A stretch of DNA of 64,000 bases, taken from the NCBI RefSeq assembly GCF_008014675.1, contig NZ_VOXD01000004.1, positions 176,945 through 240,944 on the forward strand. The letters are read 5' to 3'. Both the position numbers and the translations under genes were made by a program. This stretch comes from Neolewinella aurantiaca (GTDB lineage Bacteria; Bacteroidota; Bacteroidia; Chitinophagales; Saprospiraceae). Under the pieces are notes generated by a model. That model was not told where the DNA came from. It searched no databases and worked only from the letters and a program-made list of their open reading frames with translations. Position 1 is the first letter of the stretch. Each line of letters begins with the position of its first letter. Shown here in pieces: positions 16,066 to 25,390 of this stretch.

Positions 16066-19000
16066 TTATTCTGCCGGAGCGACCTTCTTCTTCTCCGTAA
16101 TCCGGAACAGCAATTTATAGGTGACCGGAACGAAGAGAAGTGTGACCACCGTTGCAAAAAGAAGGCCGATCATAATCGAGATGGCCATTGGTTCCCACAT
16201 CAGGCCTCCGCCGAGGTAGAGCGGAATGAGACCCAGCGCGGTAGTGAACGTGGTGAGAAGAATAGGCCGGAACCGTTGCTGGCACGCATCGATGATGGCC
16301 CGGAATTCTGTCTTGCCAGCCTTCTCTTCGATTTCTATCCGGTCGATAAGTACAATCGCGTTATTGATCAGGATGCCCGCCAGAGAGATGACCCCGAGGA
16401 AGGCCATAAAGCCGAAATAAGAGTTGAAAATCAGCAACCCGAGAATTACTCCGATGATTCCGAGAGGAATCGTTGCCAGTACAATCCCCATTTTTCGAAA
16501 ACTGTTGAACTGAACCATCAGGAGGAGGACGATGATGAAACCGGCCAGAGGAAGTTTGTTCGCTACCGCAAGCATTGCTTCTTCGCTTCGCTCACTTTCT
16601 CCGCCAAGGTCAAAAGTGTAACCGGGAGGCCAGGTTTTCTGCAGTTCTTTGAGCTTTGGGGTTATTTCCGAAGTAAGGTCGGTGGCGGTGAACCCTTCGC
16701 GGGCATCGGCGGAGATGGTCATTGTCCGGTACAGGTCGCGGCGCTTGATCTTGGCGTATTGCCAGGCTACATTAACTTCGGCAACCTGGGTAAGGGGAAC
16801 ATTCTTTCCGCTGCCCTGAGCAAATACGTTCAGACTTTTGAGGTCCCGGACTTCATAGTCTTCGGCGCCGATGCCGCGCATAATGATCGGTAAAGCATCT
16901 TCGTTTTCGCGGAAGGAGCCGGCGTTGTAACCCGAGAGGCTGGTCCGCAGCGAAACGGCAATGTCCTGGTTCGTTACTCCGGCCCGGTTGGCTTTGTCCT
17001 GATCGATGTCGATCACTACTTTTTTGTTTTTCGGCCCCCAGTCGTCAGAAATATTCGTCGCCGTTGGCAATTCCACCAATAACCCTTTGATGACTTCGGA
17101 GATAGCGTAGAGCTCAGCAATGTCCTCGCCACTCACACGTATGGCAACATCGCTGCCTCCTCCTCCGCCTGCTCCGAGGGGGCTGACGGTAATGTCAGCG
17201 TCCGGGAAGTTCTCGAAGGTGTATTCTTCCAGGCGGCGGATCATTTCGTTGTTGGCCTCGAAACTGCTTGTGTTCATCAGAATGTGGGCGTAGCCGGAGT
17301 TGGCCTCTCCGGGCTGGTACCCGAGGTCATAAGATTCGGGGCCTTCGCTCACGAAGCTGGTGAAGTCGGTGATTCCGGTTGTGTCTTCGTTGCCTTTGGC
17401 AACGAGCAGGCTGTCGTTGATGTATTGCTCGATCTCAGCAACGATTTCGGAGGTTCTGTCGATGTCGGTCCCCAACGGCAGGTCGATATCCATCGTTATC
17501 AGGTTGCGGTCACTGTCCGGAAAAAACGTAAAGGGAATGTACGAGAACAGGAACAGGGAGCCGAAGAACATCCCGATGATGGCAATCAGGGTCAGCCACG
17601 GGTGTTTGAGGGCCCGGTAAATGAGGTTGGCGTAATGGTTGTTGAGGCGGGCGAAGATATCTGGTTTCGCCTCCTGATCAGGAGCAGCCTCTCCGTTATC
17701 CGGATTTTGCCCCTCAACCATTTTGGCACCTGCGCCTGCGCCCTTTTCGTTTTTCTTTACCCGGATCAGGGTAACACCGAGCATGGTTACTACCGTCATG
17801 GCCATGATCCAACTGCTGAGCAGCGCGAAGGTGATGACCACAAAGAGTGGCCCCATCATTTCGCCCATCGTGTTTTCGGCAAGGAAGAAAGCCAGAAAGG
17901 CCGCTGAGGTAGTGAGGGAAGAGATCAACAGCGGAATGGCGAGCTCCGACGTGGCCGCGTAGGCCGCTTCTTTGGGCTTCATGCCTTCTTCCATCCGTAC
18001 CATCATCGCTTCTGCAATCACGATTGCATTGTCTACCAGCAGGCCGAGGGCCATAATGAGTGCGGCCAGGGTTACCTGGTTCAGACCGATCTCAAACACG
18101 TTCATCAGCAAGAGGGTCATCACAATCGCAAGAGGGATCAGGCTTGCCACCACGAGGCCCGTCCGCCAGCCCAGGAAAAGGAACATCACGAAGAGGACGA
18201 TCCCTACCGATTGGAGTACGTTGCTGACAAAACCGCTTACGCTTTTCTGCACAAAGGCATCCTGGCTGGCGATTCGTTCGATCTTCATTCCCAGCGGCAG
18301 CGTCTGGTTGTACACCGCCACTTTTTCGTCGATTTGCTCTCCGAGTTCGATGAGATTGGCTCCGTCTTTTACGGCAATGCCCACAACGAGCCCCTGTTCT
18401 CCGTCTACCCGCACAATCCGCTCTGCAGGGGTGGTGTAACCACGGGAAATCTCGGCGATTTCACCAAGTTTTGCGGTCTGGGTGTCGTCGAGCTGAATAA
18501 TGATGTTCTCCAGGTCGGTAATACTCTCGAAGTTGCCCGTTGGCTCCAAAACAACACGTTGGTCTCCGAGGGCTACGTCACCTCCGGGGAACACGATATT
18601 TGTAGCCGAAATTGTTTGCTGAAGTCTGTTGGCCGAAAGGCCGTACCGGGACAGGCGGGCATTGTCGAATTCGACAAAAATCTGCTCGGTCCGTAAGCCA
18701 CTTATCTTTACTTCGGCAGCATCGTTGAGTTTCACGAGGTCGTCGCGAATGTCTTCCGCTTCGTCCTCTAGTTCTTTGAGGCTGTACCCTCCGCCGGCCA
18801 GGCCGAGCTGGATGCCGTAAACTACTCCAATGCCATCGTCCTTTACGTTGATCGTTCCTACGCCGTCCGGCAGCGTGGGTTGTAGTTCTTCCATTTTGCG
18901 GCGGAGCCGGTCCCAAACGGGTTGCATGTCCGCTTTTTCGACGCCGGCATCGAGTTCGATACTAACCACACTAAGGCCGACGCGGCTTTCGCTACTGATG

Positions 19001-19236
19001 CGTTTTACCTCGGAAAGCTCCTGGGCAACGCGCTCGATGCGCTCGGTTACCAACTCCTCGACGCGTTCGGCGCTGGCACCGGAAAAGGGCGTTACCACGT
19101 TGGCCACCCGGATCGTAAAGGGGGGCATGGCGTTGCGGGACAAGCTGTTGTAACCCACCAACCCCAGAATTGTAACCATAATCACGACCAGGTAGGTGAC
19201 CCGGTTGTTGGTGATGGCTATTCTTGAAATATTCAT
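16066..19236 (-). CDS. RND efflux pump, inner-membrane permease subunit
   Basis: 1056 residues, full-length AcrB-type proton-driven transporter forming the inner-membrane part of a tripartite pump. It starts MNISRIAITNNRVTYLVVIM. Twelve membrane spans fall in the two usual clusters, including MALGLLVDNAIVIAEAMMVR, the TM4 region with acidic residues typical of proton relay, and FGFMAFLGVISLAGILINNAIVL. Large periplasmic domains lie between TM1-2 and TM7-8. The central cytoplasmic linker contains GAGAGAK, encoded by a weak dispersed-motif copy (17725-17743), followed by an acidic Asp/Glu/Pro-rich stretch. Adaptor and TolC genes lie upstream in the same direction. The substrate cannot be predicted. 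Confidence 0.95.
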   Translation of the reverse strand: MNISRIAITNNRVTYLVVIMVTILGLVGYNSLSRNAMPPFTIRVANVVTPFSGASAERVEELVTERIERVAQELSEVKRISSESRVGLSVVSIELDAGVEKADMQPVWDRLRRKMEELQPTLPDGVGTINVKDDGIGVVYGIQLGLAGGGYSLKELEDEAEDIRDDLVKLNDAAEVKISGLRTEQIFVEFDNARLSRYGLSANRLQQTISATNIVFPGGDVALGDQRVVLEPTGNFESITDLENIIIQLDDTQTAKLGEIAEISRGYTTPAERIVRVDGEQGLVVGIAVKDGANLIELGEQIDEKVAVYNQTLPLGMKIERIASQDAFVQKSVSGFVSNVLQSVGIVLFVMFLFLGWRTGLVVASLIPLAIVMTLLLMNVFEIGLNQVTLAALIMALGLLVDNAIVIAEAMMVRMEEGMKPKEAAYAATSELAIPLLISSLTTSAAFLAFFLAENTMGEMMGPLFVVITFALLSSWIMAMTVVTMLGVTLIRVKKNEKGAGAGAKMVEGQNPDNGEAAPDQEAKPDIFARLNNHYANLIYRALKHPWLTLIAIIGMFFGSLFLFSYIPFTFFPDSDRNLITMDIDLPLGTDIDRTSEIVAEIEQYINDSLLVAKGNEDTTGITDFTSFVSEGPESYDLGYQPGEANSGYAHILMNTSSFEANNEMIRRLEEYTFENFPDADITVSPLGAGGGGGSDVAIRVSGEDIAELYAISEVIKGLLVELPTATNISDDWGPKNKKVVIDIDQDKANRAGVTNQDIAVSLRTSLSGYNAGSFRENEDALPIIMRGIGAEDYEVRDLKSLNVFAQGSGKNVPLTQVAEVNVAWQYAKIKRRDLYRTMTISADAREGFTATDLTSEITPKLKELQKTWPPGYTFDLGGESERSEEAMLAVANKLPLAGFIIVLLLMVQFNSFRKMGIVLATIPLGIIGVILGLLIFNSYFGFMAFLGVISLAGILINNAIVLIDRIEIEEKAGKTEFRAIIDACQQRFRPILLTTFTTALGLIPLYLGGGLMWEPMAISIMIGLLFATVVTLLFVPVTYKLLFRITEKKKVAPAE
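17725..17743 (-). repeat. Weak dispersed motif copy inside the pump gene
   Basis: GGCACCTGCGCCTGCGCCC, antisense to the gene, encoding a Gly/Ala-rich cytoplasmic linker. It may be chance codon usage. Confidence 0.3.
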
Positions 19237-19250
19237 TTACTGTTTTTTAT

Positions 19251-19270
19251 GGGCGCGGACGCCGGTGCTA
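19251..19270 (+). repeat. Dispersed motif copy just upstream of the pump start
   Basis: GGGCGCGGACGCCGGTGCTA, only 14 bp before the ATG and in sense orientation, so it lies in or next to the ribosome-binding region. The rest of 19271-19501 shows no gene. Confidence 0.65.
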
Positions 19271-19501
19271 AGTAGGTTGCAGGAGCAGGTTTACTGACGA
19301 AAGATCAACCCTCGTTGAGTGGGGGGAGCTGCCATAGTTGCCTCGGTCAGCAAAGGTGAAATTCTGGCGAGGTGATTTTATTATCTGGCGAACTGACAAG
19401 TTGAAGGCATAGCCGCAGCTACGGCAAAACCTGGCGGTGAAGCCGGATGGTAAAAGCGGCCGCCAAAAATCATCTGGGGTGGCCGAGGCAACTATAACGA
19501 T

Positions 19502-20623
19502 TCAGTCCAGCAACCTGACTTCCATACCATCCAGAAGAGACTTGAGGCCGGCGGTTGCAACCTTGTCTCCGGCCTTCAGGCCACTCGTTACTTCGAACCC
19601 TTTTTCGTGGAGATCGCCGATGGTAACCTTAGTCTTGTTGGCCACGTAATTGCCGTGCTCTCCGGGTGTGAGCAGGTAAACGAATTTTCCTTCCGGGCCC
19701 TCGGTTACTGATTCAATGGGAGTGAGAATGAGTGCCCGGGCGTTGCTGTCCTCGCCAAAGGTGAACCTGACGTTGGCCGCCATCCCCGGCCTTACTGTCT
19801 TTCCCGCTTTTTCGATCCGGACGGTTACGGGATAGCTGGGGGCATCGCCGGCGGCGTAAGCGACTTCGGTAACGGTTCCTTCGTAGGTCTGACCGCTAAG
19901 TGCAGGGAAGGTGATGTCCACTTTCATTCCCTGACTGATAGCGCCAATTCTGCTTTCGGGAAGGTTGACTTCTACTTCAGGGTCTTCTTCGGTAGAGAGG
20001 TGAACGATGGCTTTTCCCGAACCGACGAACTCGTTTCGCTCAACGTTGAGCATTGTAATGATGCCGGTAAACGGAGCCGTCAGCCGGGTATAGCTCACCT
20101 GGTTTCTGGCAGCCCGAACCTGAGATCCGCTGGCGTCCAACTGGCTTTTGGAAGCTTCCAGTTGCGCCTGCGCACTTTGGAACTGGCTGCGCGCCTGCTC
20201 AAAATCACTCAGGCTGATGCTGTTGCTCTCGTAGAGTTTCAGCATCCGGTCGTAAGCGGCCCGGGCGGCCACCAGCTGGGTTTCAGCGCTCTTTACGTTG
20301 GCTTCGCTGGCTTCGTACTGGGCCCTGGACTGACTGCTCTGAACCTGAAGGTCGGCGGGGTCGAGGGTAGCAATCAACTGGCCGCGGGTTACGCGGTCTC
20401 CCAGTTTTACCCGCAATTCCCGGATGGTTCCTCCAACACGAAACGAAAGGGGCGTCTCTCCGGCAGCCGTTGCCACACCGGTGTAAGACTGACTGGTGCT
20501 GCCGTCGTCAGGAAAGACTTCACCGTAACGAACGGCACGGACAGGTACTTCTGGAAGGGCTTCTTCTCCTCCGCCACAAGCAGTGAACAGGGCGAGAAAA
20601 GGAAGAAAGAATAAGTATCTCAT
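19502..20623 (-). CDS. RND efflux periplasmic adaptor (membrane fusion lipoprotein)
   Basis: 373 residues. The lipoprotein signal MRYLFFLPFLALFTAC is followed by an AcrA-type adaptor: barrel/lipoyl half (FRVGGTIRELRVKLGDRVTRGQ), a long alpha-helical hairpin rich in Gln/Ala/Ser (residues about 95-175, QSSQSRAQYEASEANVKSAE), second lipoyl half (YTRLTAPFTGIITMLNVERNEFV) and beta-barrel/membrane-proximal domains. It links the pump to the TolC protein encoded just upstream (78-bp gap). All three leftward genes belong to one locus. Confidence 0.93.
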   Translation of the reverse strand: MRYLFFLPFLALFTACGGGEEALPEVPVRAVRYGEVFPDDGSTSQSYTGVATAAGETPLSFRVGGTIRELRVKLGDRVTRGQLIATLDPADLQVQSSQSRAQYEASEANVKSAETQLVAARAAYDRMLKLYESNSISLSDFEQARSQFQSAQAQLEASKSQLDASGSQVRAARNQVSYTRLTAPFTGIITMLNVERNEFVGSGKAIVHLSTEEDPEVEVNLPESRIGAISQGMKVDITFPALSGQTYEGTVTEVAYAAGDAPSYPVTVRIEKAGKTVRPGMAANVRFTFGEDSNARALILTPIESVTEGPEGKFVYLLTPGEHGNYVANKTKVTIGDLHEKGFEVTSGLKAGDKVATAGLKSLLDGMEVRLLD

Positions 20624-20701
20624 TAGTTGTTGTTTGGCCCGGAGTTAAGTGCGACCTCCGGGTCTCGTTATTTCTTTGGGGTTGGGGCGGCTGAGCTGGC
20701 G

Positions 20702-23152
20702 CTACCGTTCATCGTCAGCGGAGCTCTCTGGCGAAAATTCCATGAATCGTTTCACAAATTCCAGTTGTTCTGCCTCGCCGGCAAGAAACTGGTAAGAACC
20801 GGTACTGCGCTGCAGTGCCGCAAAGTCTGCAACGAACTGGTAGCCGGCGTTGGTCGCATTGATCTCGGACTGAAGGGTCACGTTTTGCGCATCCACGAGG
20901 CTGGTAATATTGGTGGCTCCCGCCCGGTAGAGGTCTTCTACGATACCGAAGTTTTTCGAGGCAGTCGCTGCAGCATTACGGGCAAGCTGGAGGTTACGGT
21001 AGCTGGCAACTACGGTCTCTATGCTGGAGTAGAGGCGTTGCATCAGTTGGTTCTCCACGTCCTGGCGTTGTGCTTGTGCCTGCAGGGTTGCCACTTTCGC
21101 TTTTTCGGCCTGGAACTTGCGCGCACCTCCCTGGAAGATGGGGAAGCTGGCGTTGATGGCAACGTTGTAGGTTCCACGTGGCCGGTCTGCTCCGCCCACA
21201 AGGTCCGCAAATTCCGGCGGTAGCTCCGCGGCCCCGTAGTTGGCGATCCGGTAATCATACTCACCGGCGAGCGCCACAGTAGGGAGGTAAAAAGCCCGCT
21301 TGGCAGAAAGTAATTGTCGCTCCTGGGCTTTGATGGCTGCGTCCAGCTGGCGCAGGGTAGGGAGGTTACGTTTGGCTTCTGCTTTCAGGAACAGGGCGAA
21401 CCGGTCCAGGTCGCGCTGGTTGTTGAGCAGGGGAAGCATCGTAAGGCCAACGATTCCCAGCAGAGTGTCCTGGCCCTGAAACGCAGGGAGTTGAAATTCT
21501 TCGCCCGTAGGCCGGTTGAGGATCTGGTTCAGGTTGTAGCGGGCCTGAGCCAATTGAGCGGTAGCATTGTTGACTTCGATGCGGTTGAGCGCAAGCTCGC
21601 TCTCCCAGCGGTAAACATCGGCCACACCGACAGCACCGGCTTCCTGCTTGGCCCCGGCAGCATCGAGGTTGGCCCGGGTTACGGCAAGGTTCTCGTTTTG
21701 TAAGTCAGCGAAGACCTTCGCCTGAAGGGTGTTAAGGTAGGCGGTTATCACGTCGAGCACCACGTCGAGTTGGCTGGTTTGCAGCGCTGCGCGCTGCCCC
21801 TCAAGCAGTAACTCATTGATGGCGACGTTGGCAAGGGCAGGTTCGGAAAGAATGACCTGGGAAAGGGAAGCATTCGCGGTCCAGTTTACCGTTCCCTGCT
21901 GACCGAAGGAGCTGGCTACGGTCGTTTTGTCGATCGTATACATCGTCGTCGCGACATCGAGTTGGGGAAGAAGGTTACTCCTCGCGATGCCGACGTCTGT
22001 ATCGGCCAGGGCCACGTCATATTTGCTGAGTTCATACCCAAGGTTATTGGCGAGCCCTTCCAGAATAGCTGCTTCGAGGGTAAGGATGCGGGCGTCGGGC
22101 AGTTCGTTGGGGTTCAGGATCACGGCTTCCCGCATTGTTTTCCAGGACGGGTAAATGCCCGCTTCGCGGGCCGTAGCCATGTTGATGATGAGACCAGAGT
22201 TAAAAGTAACCAGCTCAGTATTTAGCTCTGAGGCCGGAATGCCGTCCATAATGCGCAGCACATCCAGGGCAATGCGGCGGGGGATTTTGCTGAGGTTCTC
22301 GGATGATGAATATGCCGCCAGTACCCCGAGGTCGAGAAAGGGACGGTCGAGCAGGCCGAAGGTCGCTGTACCTCTTTGCGCCAGGCTGTCTAACAGTATC
22401 GTTTGCTGAAGACTGTCAAGTATCCCCTCCAGCGGAGAAAAATAAGCCGCTCTTGCAGCGGGCGGAATCTGACGGAGAATTTCGGGGACGGAGCCGGTAG
22501 CCTCTATATAGTCTACGGGCGTTTCGGCGACTTCGTTGATCACCGATGCGAGCGCCGGCCTGAGATGCCTGGTCGTAATTACGGTTAGACGCTCGTAATC
22601 GGCAATCTCTCTTAAGGCACTCAAGTCGCGGCCGATGTCGAAGGGGGATTCCACGAAAGTGAAGTTGGTGATCCCCGTTCCTTTCGCAGAAGGCCGCTCT
22701 GCACCTGCGTCCCCGCCTGAATCCTGTGCCTCTTCAGACTGATCCGGAGTGTCGAGCACAATGGAAGCAATGGTAGGCTTTGGGTATGTGCCACGGGCCG
22801 CAAGGGCAGAACTTGTGGTAAGTCCGCTACCGATCACAAAGTCAGATTCAGCATACGCCCGGTCGATGAGAGCGGCAATGTCTGCGGCCCTGCCTCCGGT
22901 GTACAGGGTCTCGATGGTAAGGTCGTACCGGCTGCCGAGGAGCGCTTCAACCTCATCCGAAATGAGGTTGTCCAGACTCATGTCGGAGGCAGTATCGAGA
23001 TCGGAGAGCAGTGTCACGCGCAGCGGCGCCTGAGCAAACAGGCTGATAGCAAAACCGAGATAGGCCACGAGCCAGAGAGCGGAGCGCCTGGCCAGTCTGG
23101 TGCCGGAACCATATGAATATCGCCTTTCGTTCTGTGAAGTTTCTTTAGACAT
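20702..23152 (-). CDS. TolC-family outer-membrane protein fused to a periplasmic substrate-binding-like domain
   Basis: 816 residues, nearly twice a normal TolC. After a signal peptide (ALWLVAYLGFAISLFAQ) residues about 43-375 resemble an ABC-type substrate-binding protein of the ABC_sub_bind family: LRVTLLSDLDTASDMSLDNL, ESDFVIGSGLTTSSALA, KIPRRIALDVLRIMDG, and LIINMATAREAGIYPSW, a typical end of that fold. Residues about 380-800 are an outer-membrane efflux protein with two repeats of coiled-coil hairpin and beta strands (LTLEAAILEGLANNLGYEL, NLAVTRANLDAAGAKQEAGA, RDVENQLMQRLYSSIETVVASYRNL). A motif-like site at 22700 encodes a linker. A sensor or substrate-capture role for the extra domain is inference. 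Confidence 0.85.
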   Translation of the reverse strand: MSKETSQNERRYSYGSGTRLARRSALWLVAYLGFAISLFAQAPLRVTLLSDLDTASDMSLDNLISDEVEALLGSRYDLTIETLYTGGRAADIAALIDRAYAESDFVIGSGLTTSSALAARGTYPKPTIASIVLDTPDQSEEAQDSGGDAGAERPSAKGTGITNFTFVESPFDIGRDLSALREIADYERLTVITTRHLRPALASVINEVAETPVDYIEATGSVPEILRQIPPAARAAYFSPLEGILDSLQQTILLDSLAQRGTATFGLLDRPFLDLGVLAAYSSSENLSKIPRRIALDVLRIMDGIPASELNTELVTFNSGLIINMATAREAGIYPSWKTMREAVILNPNELPDARILTLEAAILEGLANNLGYELSKYDVALADTDVGIARSNLLPQLDVATTMYTIDKTTVASSFGQQGTVNWTANASLSQVILSEPALANVAINELLLEGQRAALQTSQLDVVLDVITAYLNTLQAKVFADLQNENLAVTRANLDAAGAKQEAGAVGVADVYRWESELALNRIEVNNATAQLAQARYNLNQILNRPTGEEFQLPAFQGQDTLLGIVGLTMLPLLNNQRDLDRFALFLKAEAKRNLPTLRQLDAAIKAQERQLLSAKRAFYLPTVALAGEYDYRIANYGAAELPPEFADLVGGADRPRGTYNVAINASFPIFQGGARKFQAEKAKVATLQAQAQRQDVENQLMQRLYSSIETVVASYRNLQLARNAAATASKNFGIVEDLYRAGATNITSLVDAQNVTLQSEINATNAGYQFVADFAALQRSTGSYQFLAGEAEQLEFVKRFMEFSPESSADDER
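22700..22717 (-). repeat. Weak dispersed motif copy inside the TolC fusion gene
   Basis: TGCACCTGCGTCCCCGCC, antisense, in a low-complexity Gly/Asp/Glu segment (SGGDAGAERPSAKG). Confidence 0.35.
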
Positions 23153-23204
23153 TTAATGTGCGGTTGACTTGGAGTTGACTCCTAAACGACTATAAAACCG
23201 TTAT

Positions 23205-23222
23205 GTTCGGTAAGTTGCGAAC
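23205..23222. promoter_or_regulatory. Candidate operator of efflux operon (GTTCG-N8-CGAAC)
   Basis: Perfect 5-8-5 palindrome, 53 bp upstream of the TolC fusion start and downstream of the tetR gene. It shares arms and spacing with 15129-15146. A related half, TGTTCGGTCAGTTCGC, lies at 25101-25116 upstream of GbsR paralog 2. Confidence 0.5.
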
Positions 23223-23337
23223 TAATTACTCAAAAAATCGAATGTACCTGCATTACCACCGTGTTCAACGCGTGACCGGTTGGCTCAGTGAAGGTGCACT
23301 TCTCTGTTTTTGTCGTTGGATATCAAGTTGTTAACCT

Positions 23338-23934
23338 CTAATTTCTGGCATTTGTGCGTCCGGATATCCCGAAGAACAGTAACCTGCTGAGGTGATCGAT
23401 CCTTTCGGCAGGATCGGGGAAGATCGCAATCATCGCTTCGTCTTCCATCTTGATACTGATTTCATCGAGCCAGTAGAGGATGAATTCTACGTTTGTATCC
23501 TGATCGATTTCAGCACGTCCGATGCTCTCGTACAGGTAGTGAGAGAGTCTTTCACTAGCCTTCTTTTTACCATCTTCGATCAGCTTTTTAAACTTGGGGT
23601 CCTCGCTCCGTAACATGTCGTACAGAAACTCGTCACTGATGCCCTGGGAGTGTTTGGTCTTCACTCGTATCACCTTCCGTAAGCGAGCAGAAAGACTTTC
23701 CGGACGTTCCATGATTTCTTCGTAGTCGGCGTGACTCTCGCGGATTAGGCTGCGCATCAATTCGTAAGCGATGGCTTCCTTATTCGGGAAGTTGCGGTAG
23801 AAGGTCATTTTGCTGAGCCCGGCCGTAGAGCAGATTTCTTCTACCGATACACGCTTGATGCCATGAACCCAGAATAAATCTTTCGCTGCCTTCAACAGCG
23901 CCGTTTTGGAAGTGGTAGAGGATGTCACCTGCAT
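23338..23934 (-). CDS. TetR-family transcriptional regulator
   Basis: 198 residues. The N-terminal HTH (KTALLKAAKDLFWVHGIKRVSVEEICSTAGLSKMTFYRNFPNKEAI) is canonical TetR; the ligand/dimer domain is helical and divergent. It lies 185 bp upstream of the efflux operon in the same direction, so it is a probable local repressor of the pump. Palindromes ATCTTTGGTCAAAGAT (23969-23984) and GTTACGAT/ATCGTAAC (23955-23990), just upstream of its own start, suggest autoregulation. Confidence 0.9.
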   Translation of the reverse strand: MQVTSSTTSKTALLKAAKDLFWVHGIKRVSVEEICSTAGLSKMTFYRNFPNKEAIAYELMRSLIRESHADYEEIMERPESLSARLRKVIRVKTKHSQGISDEFLYDMLRSEDPKFKKLIEDGKKKASERLSHYLYESIGRAEIDQDTNVEFILYWLDEISIKMEDEAMIAIFPDPAERIDHLSRLLFFGISGRTNARN

Positions 23935-23954
23935 TGTTACTATAGTTTTTTAAA

Positions 23955-23990
23955 GTTACGATTGGTGTATCTTTGGTCAAAGATCGTAAC
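23955..23990. promoter_or_regulatory. Nested palindromes upstream of tetR (candidate operator)
   Basis: Outer arms GTTACGAT/ATCGTAAC enclose a perfect 7-2-7 palindrome ATCTTTG-GT-CAAAGAT. It contains TATCTTTG on the plus strand and a similar element on the minus strand, so a repressor here would cover promoter sequence. Confidence 0.5.
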
Positions 23991-24423
23991 TATTGCGTGG
24001 AATACGCAGAGAAGGCTGCATTTGTTGTTCTCCCCATTGTCATTAATTCTGTTGGGATCGGGTATACAATACAAAAGTCGCTCCGGCAAGATGCGGGAGC
24101 GACCATAAATAATACACAAATTCAATCCTAATGAACGTAGTTCTTTAGCGGAGGGGCCGTCAGAAGATGACCACGGGGCATGCGGTTAACGGAGCTACCG
24201 AAGTCTGTGAAGAAGGCCGTGCTTCCACAACGGTTGTGCCGAAACGGAAGGGCTCGTTCAGAGGTATTCGTTGCTCGCCCGGGGCGGTAAACTACCAAAC
24301 GTACACCAGCAATATCTTATTCTTCCCAATAGCGGTGGAAAGAAATGGTTCATGAATTTGAGCTAACCAGCCGCTAAACAGGCTTATAACTCAAGTGTTC
24401 AACGGGATGAAGGTAATTAGAAA
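23991..24423. other. Gene-free stretch
   Basis: About 430 bp between tetR and GbsR paralog 2. A 62-residue plus-strand ORF (24167-24355) lacks recognisable features. I see no RNA gene. Confidence 0.5.
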
Positions 24424-24924
24424 TTATTTCTTTTTACTATCGATGCCGGTTTGTTTGTTCCACCGTTGCATCACGCCTTCTATCTCCTCGCTCAGAAATT
24501 TGAAAAATGATTGGATTTCGCAGAGCTGTTGATTAAACTCTGTACTGCCTGTACCTTCACGCATAGCAATGATCTGATTCATCGTCGTTGCAATCGGGCT
24601 GACGGTTGCTGCCTGTTCTTTTAATCTGCGCAACCATTTGTCGGGGCTAACCTTAAAGTACCGGCGCCGGTCTCCCGGTTTGGTCATGTAGTCTACCCGG
24701 CCATCGTTCAACAGGCGCTTGAGGGAGTTGCTGATGGTGCTCTTGCTTGCGCCCAGAAATCTCTGGATGGCAAAAAAGTCCAGCTCCGGAGGGTCAGAAA
24801 CGAGGAGGAGGGCAAAAACCCTGGCTTCCATCGGTGTCAGGTTGGTCTTCTCAAAGAAAATTCCAAGTTCTTCGACTGATTGCTTCAATTCCAGCGATTC
24901 GGTATGGTTTTGTGCAGAAGACAT
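24424..24924 (-). CDS. GbsR/MarR-family transcriptional regulator (paralog 2)
   Basis: 166 residues with the same plan as paralog 1: LTPMEARVFALLLVSDPPELDFFAIQ, ASKSTISNSLKRLLNDGRV and DYMTKPGDRRRYFKVSPDKW. The C-terminal third differs more (TEFNQQLCEIQSFFKFLSEE) and has a Lys-rich end. It lies upstream of tetR and the RND operon, on the opposite side from paralog 1. Duplicated regulators flanking one pump suggest separate signals or heterodimers; that is inference. Confidence 0.88.
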   Translation of the reverse strand: MSSAQNHTESLELKQSVEELGIFFEKTNLTPMEARVFALLLVSDPPELDFFAIQRFLGASKSTISNSLKRLLNDGRVDYMTKPGDRRRYFKVSPDKWLRRLKEQAATVSPIATTMNQIIAMREGTGSTEFNQQLCEIQSFFKFLSEEIEGVMQRWNKQTGIDSKKK

Positions 24925-25390
24925 TGCTAAGAATTTTATTGCTCAGAACTCTTGTCAGATTCACTGACCTGAACCCTGAAAGGATAGAAGGCATTTGGGG
25001 CGCTGACGCAGGTGCACTATTGGTTTTCAAAAAGCATATTCAAACGGAGCGGACATCAATTACGCCAAATGTTATCCAATAAGGGGGTTAAAGATAAAAA
25101 TGTTCGGTCAGTTCGCTTTTTTTGGAACCAATATTAATTTCGGGCATCGATTTTCGATTCATATAATTCGTTGAGGCTTCCGGGTATAATGTTGCCTTTG
25201 CGATAAGGACTCAATTCTAAGCGGGCAAAACCCGGAGGGGATCGCTTTAATGATGTATTTTCGTAACAGTAAAACATTGGATTTGTCCGTAATCCCCATA
25301 GGTGGTATTCCTTCCTGCTCAGAGGTCTGCTCCAATTGAATTTTAGCCAACCTTCATTAAGGTCTTTCTTAACCCTCAAAACAAAATCAG
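24925..25390. other. Gene-free stretch with one motif copy
   Basis: 466 bp. It holds a dispersed-motif copy (24997-25016) and the TGTTCGGTCAGTT half-operator (25101-25116). An 81-residue minus-strand ORF (25134-25379) shows no domain and covers the upstream region of the next gene, so it is not called. Confidence 0.5.
24997..25016 (+). repeat. Dispersed motif copy (GGGGCGCTGACGCAGGTGCA)
   Basis: 73 bp upstream of GbsR paralog 2, in sense orientation. It shares CGCTGACGCAGGTGCA with the copy at 29749. Confidence 0.75.

Noticed and set aside
25134..25379. 81-residue minus-strand ORF
   Set aside because: No recognisable domain, and it occupies the upstream region of the T9SS cargo gene.
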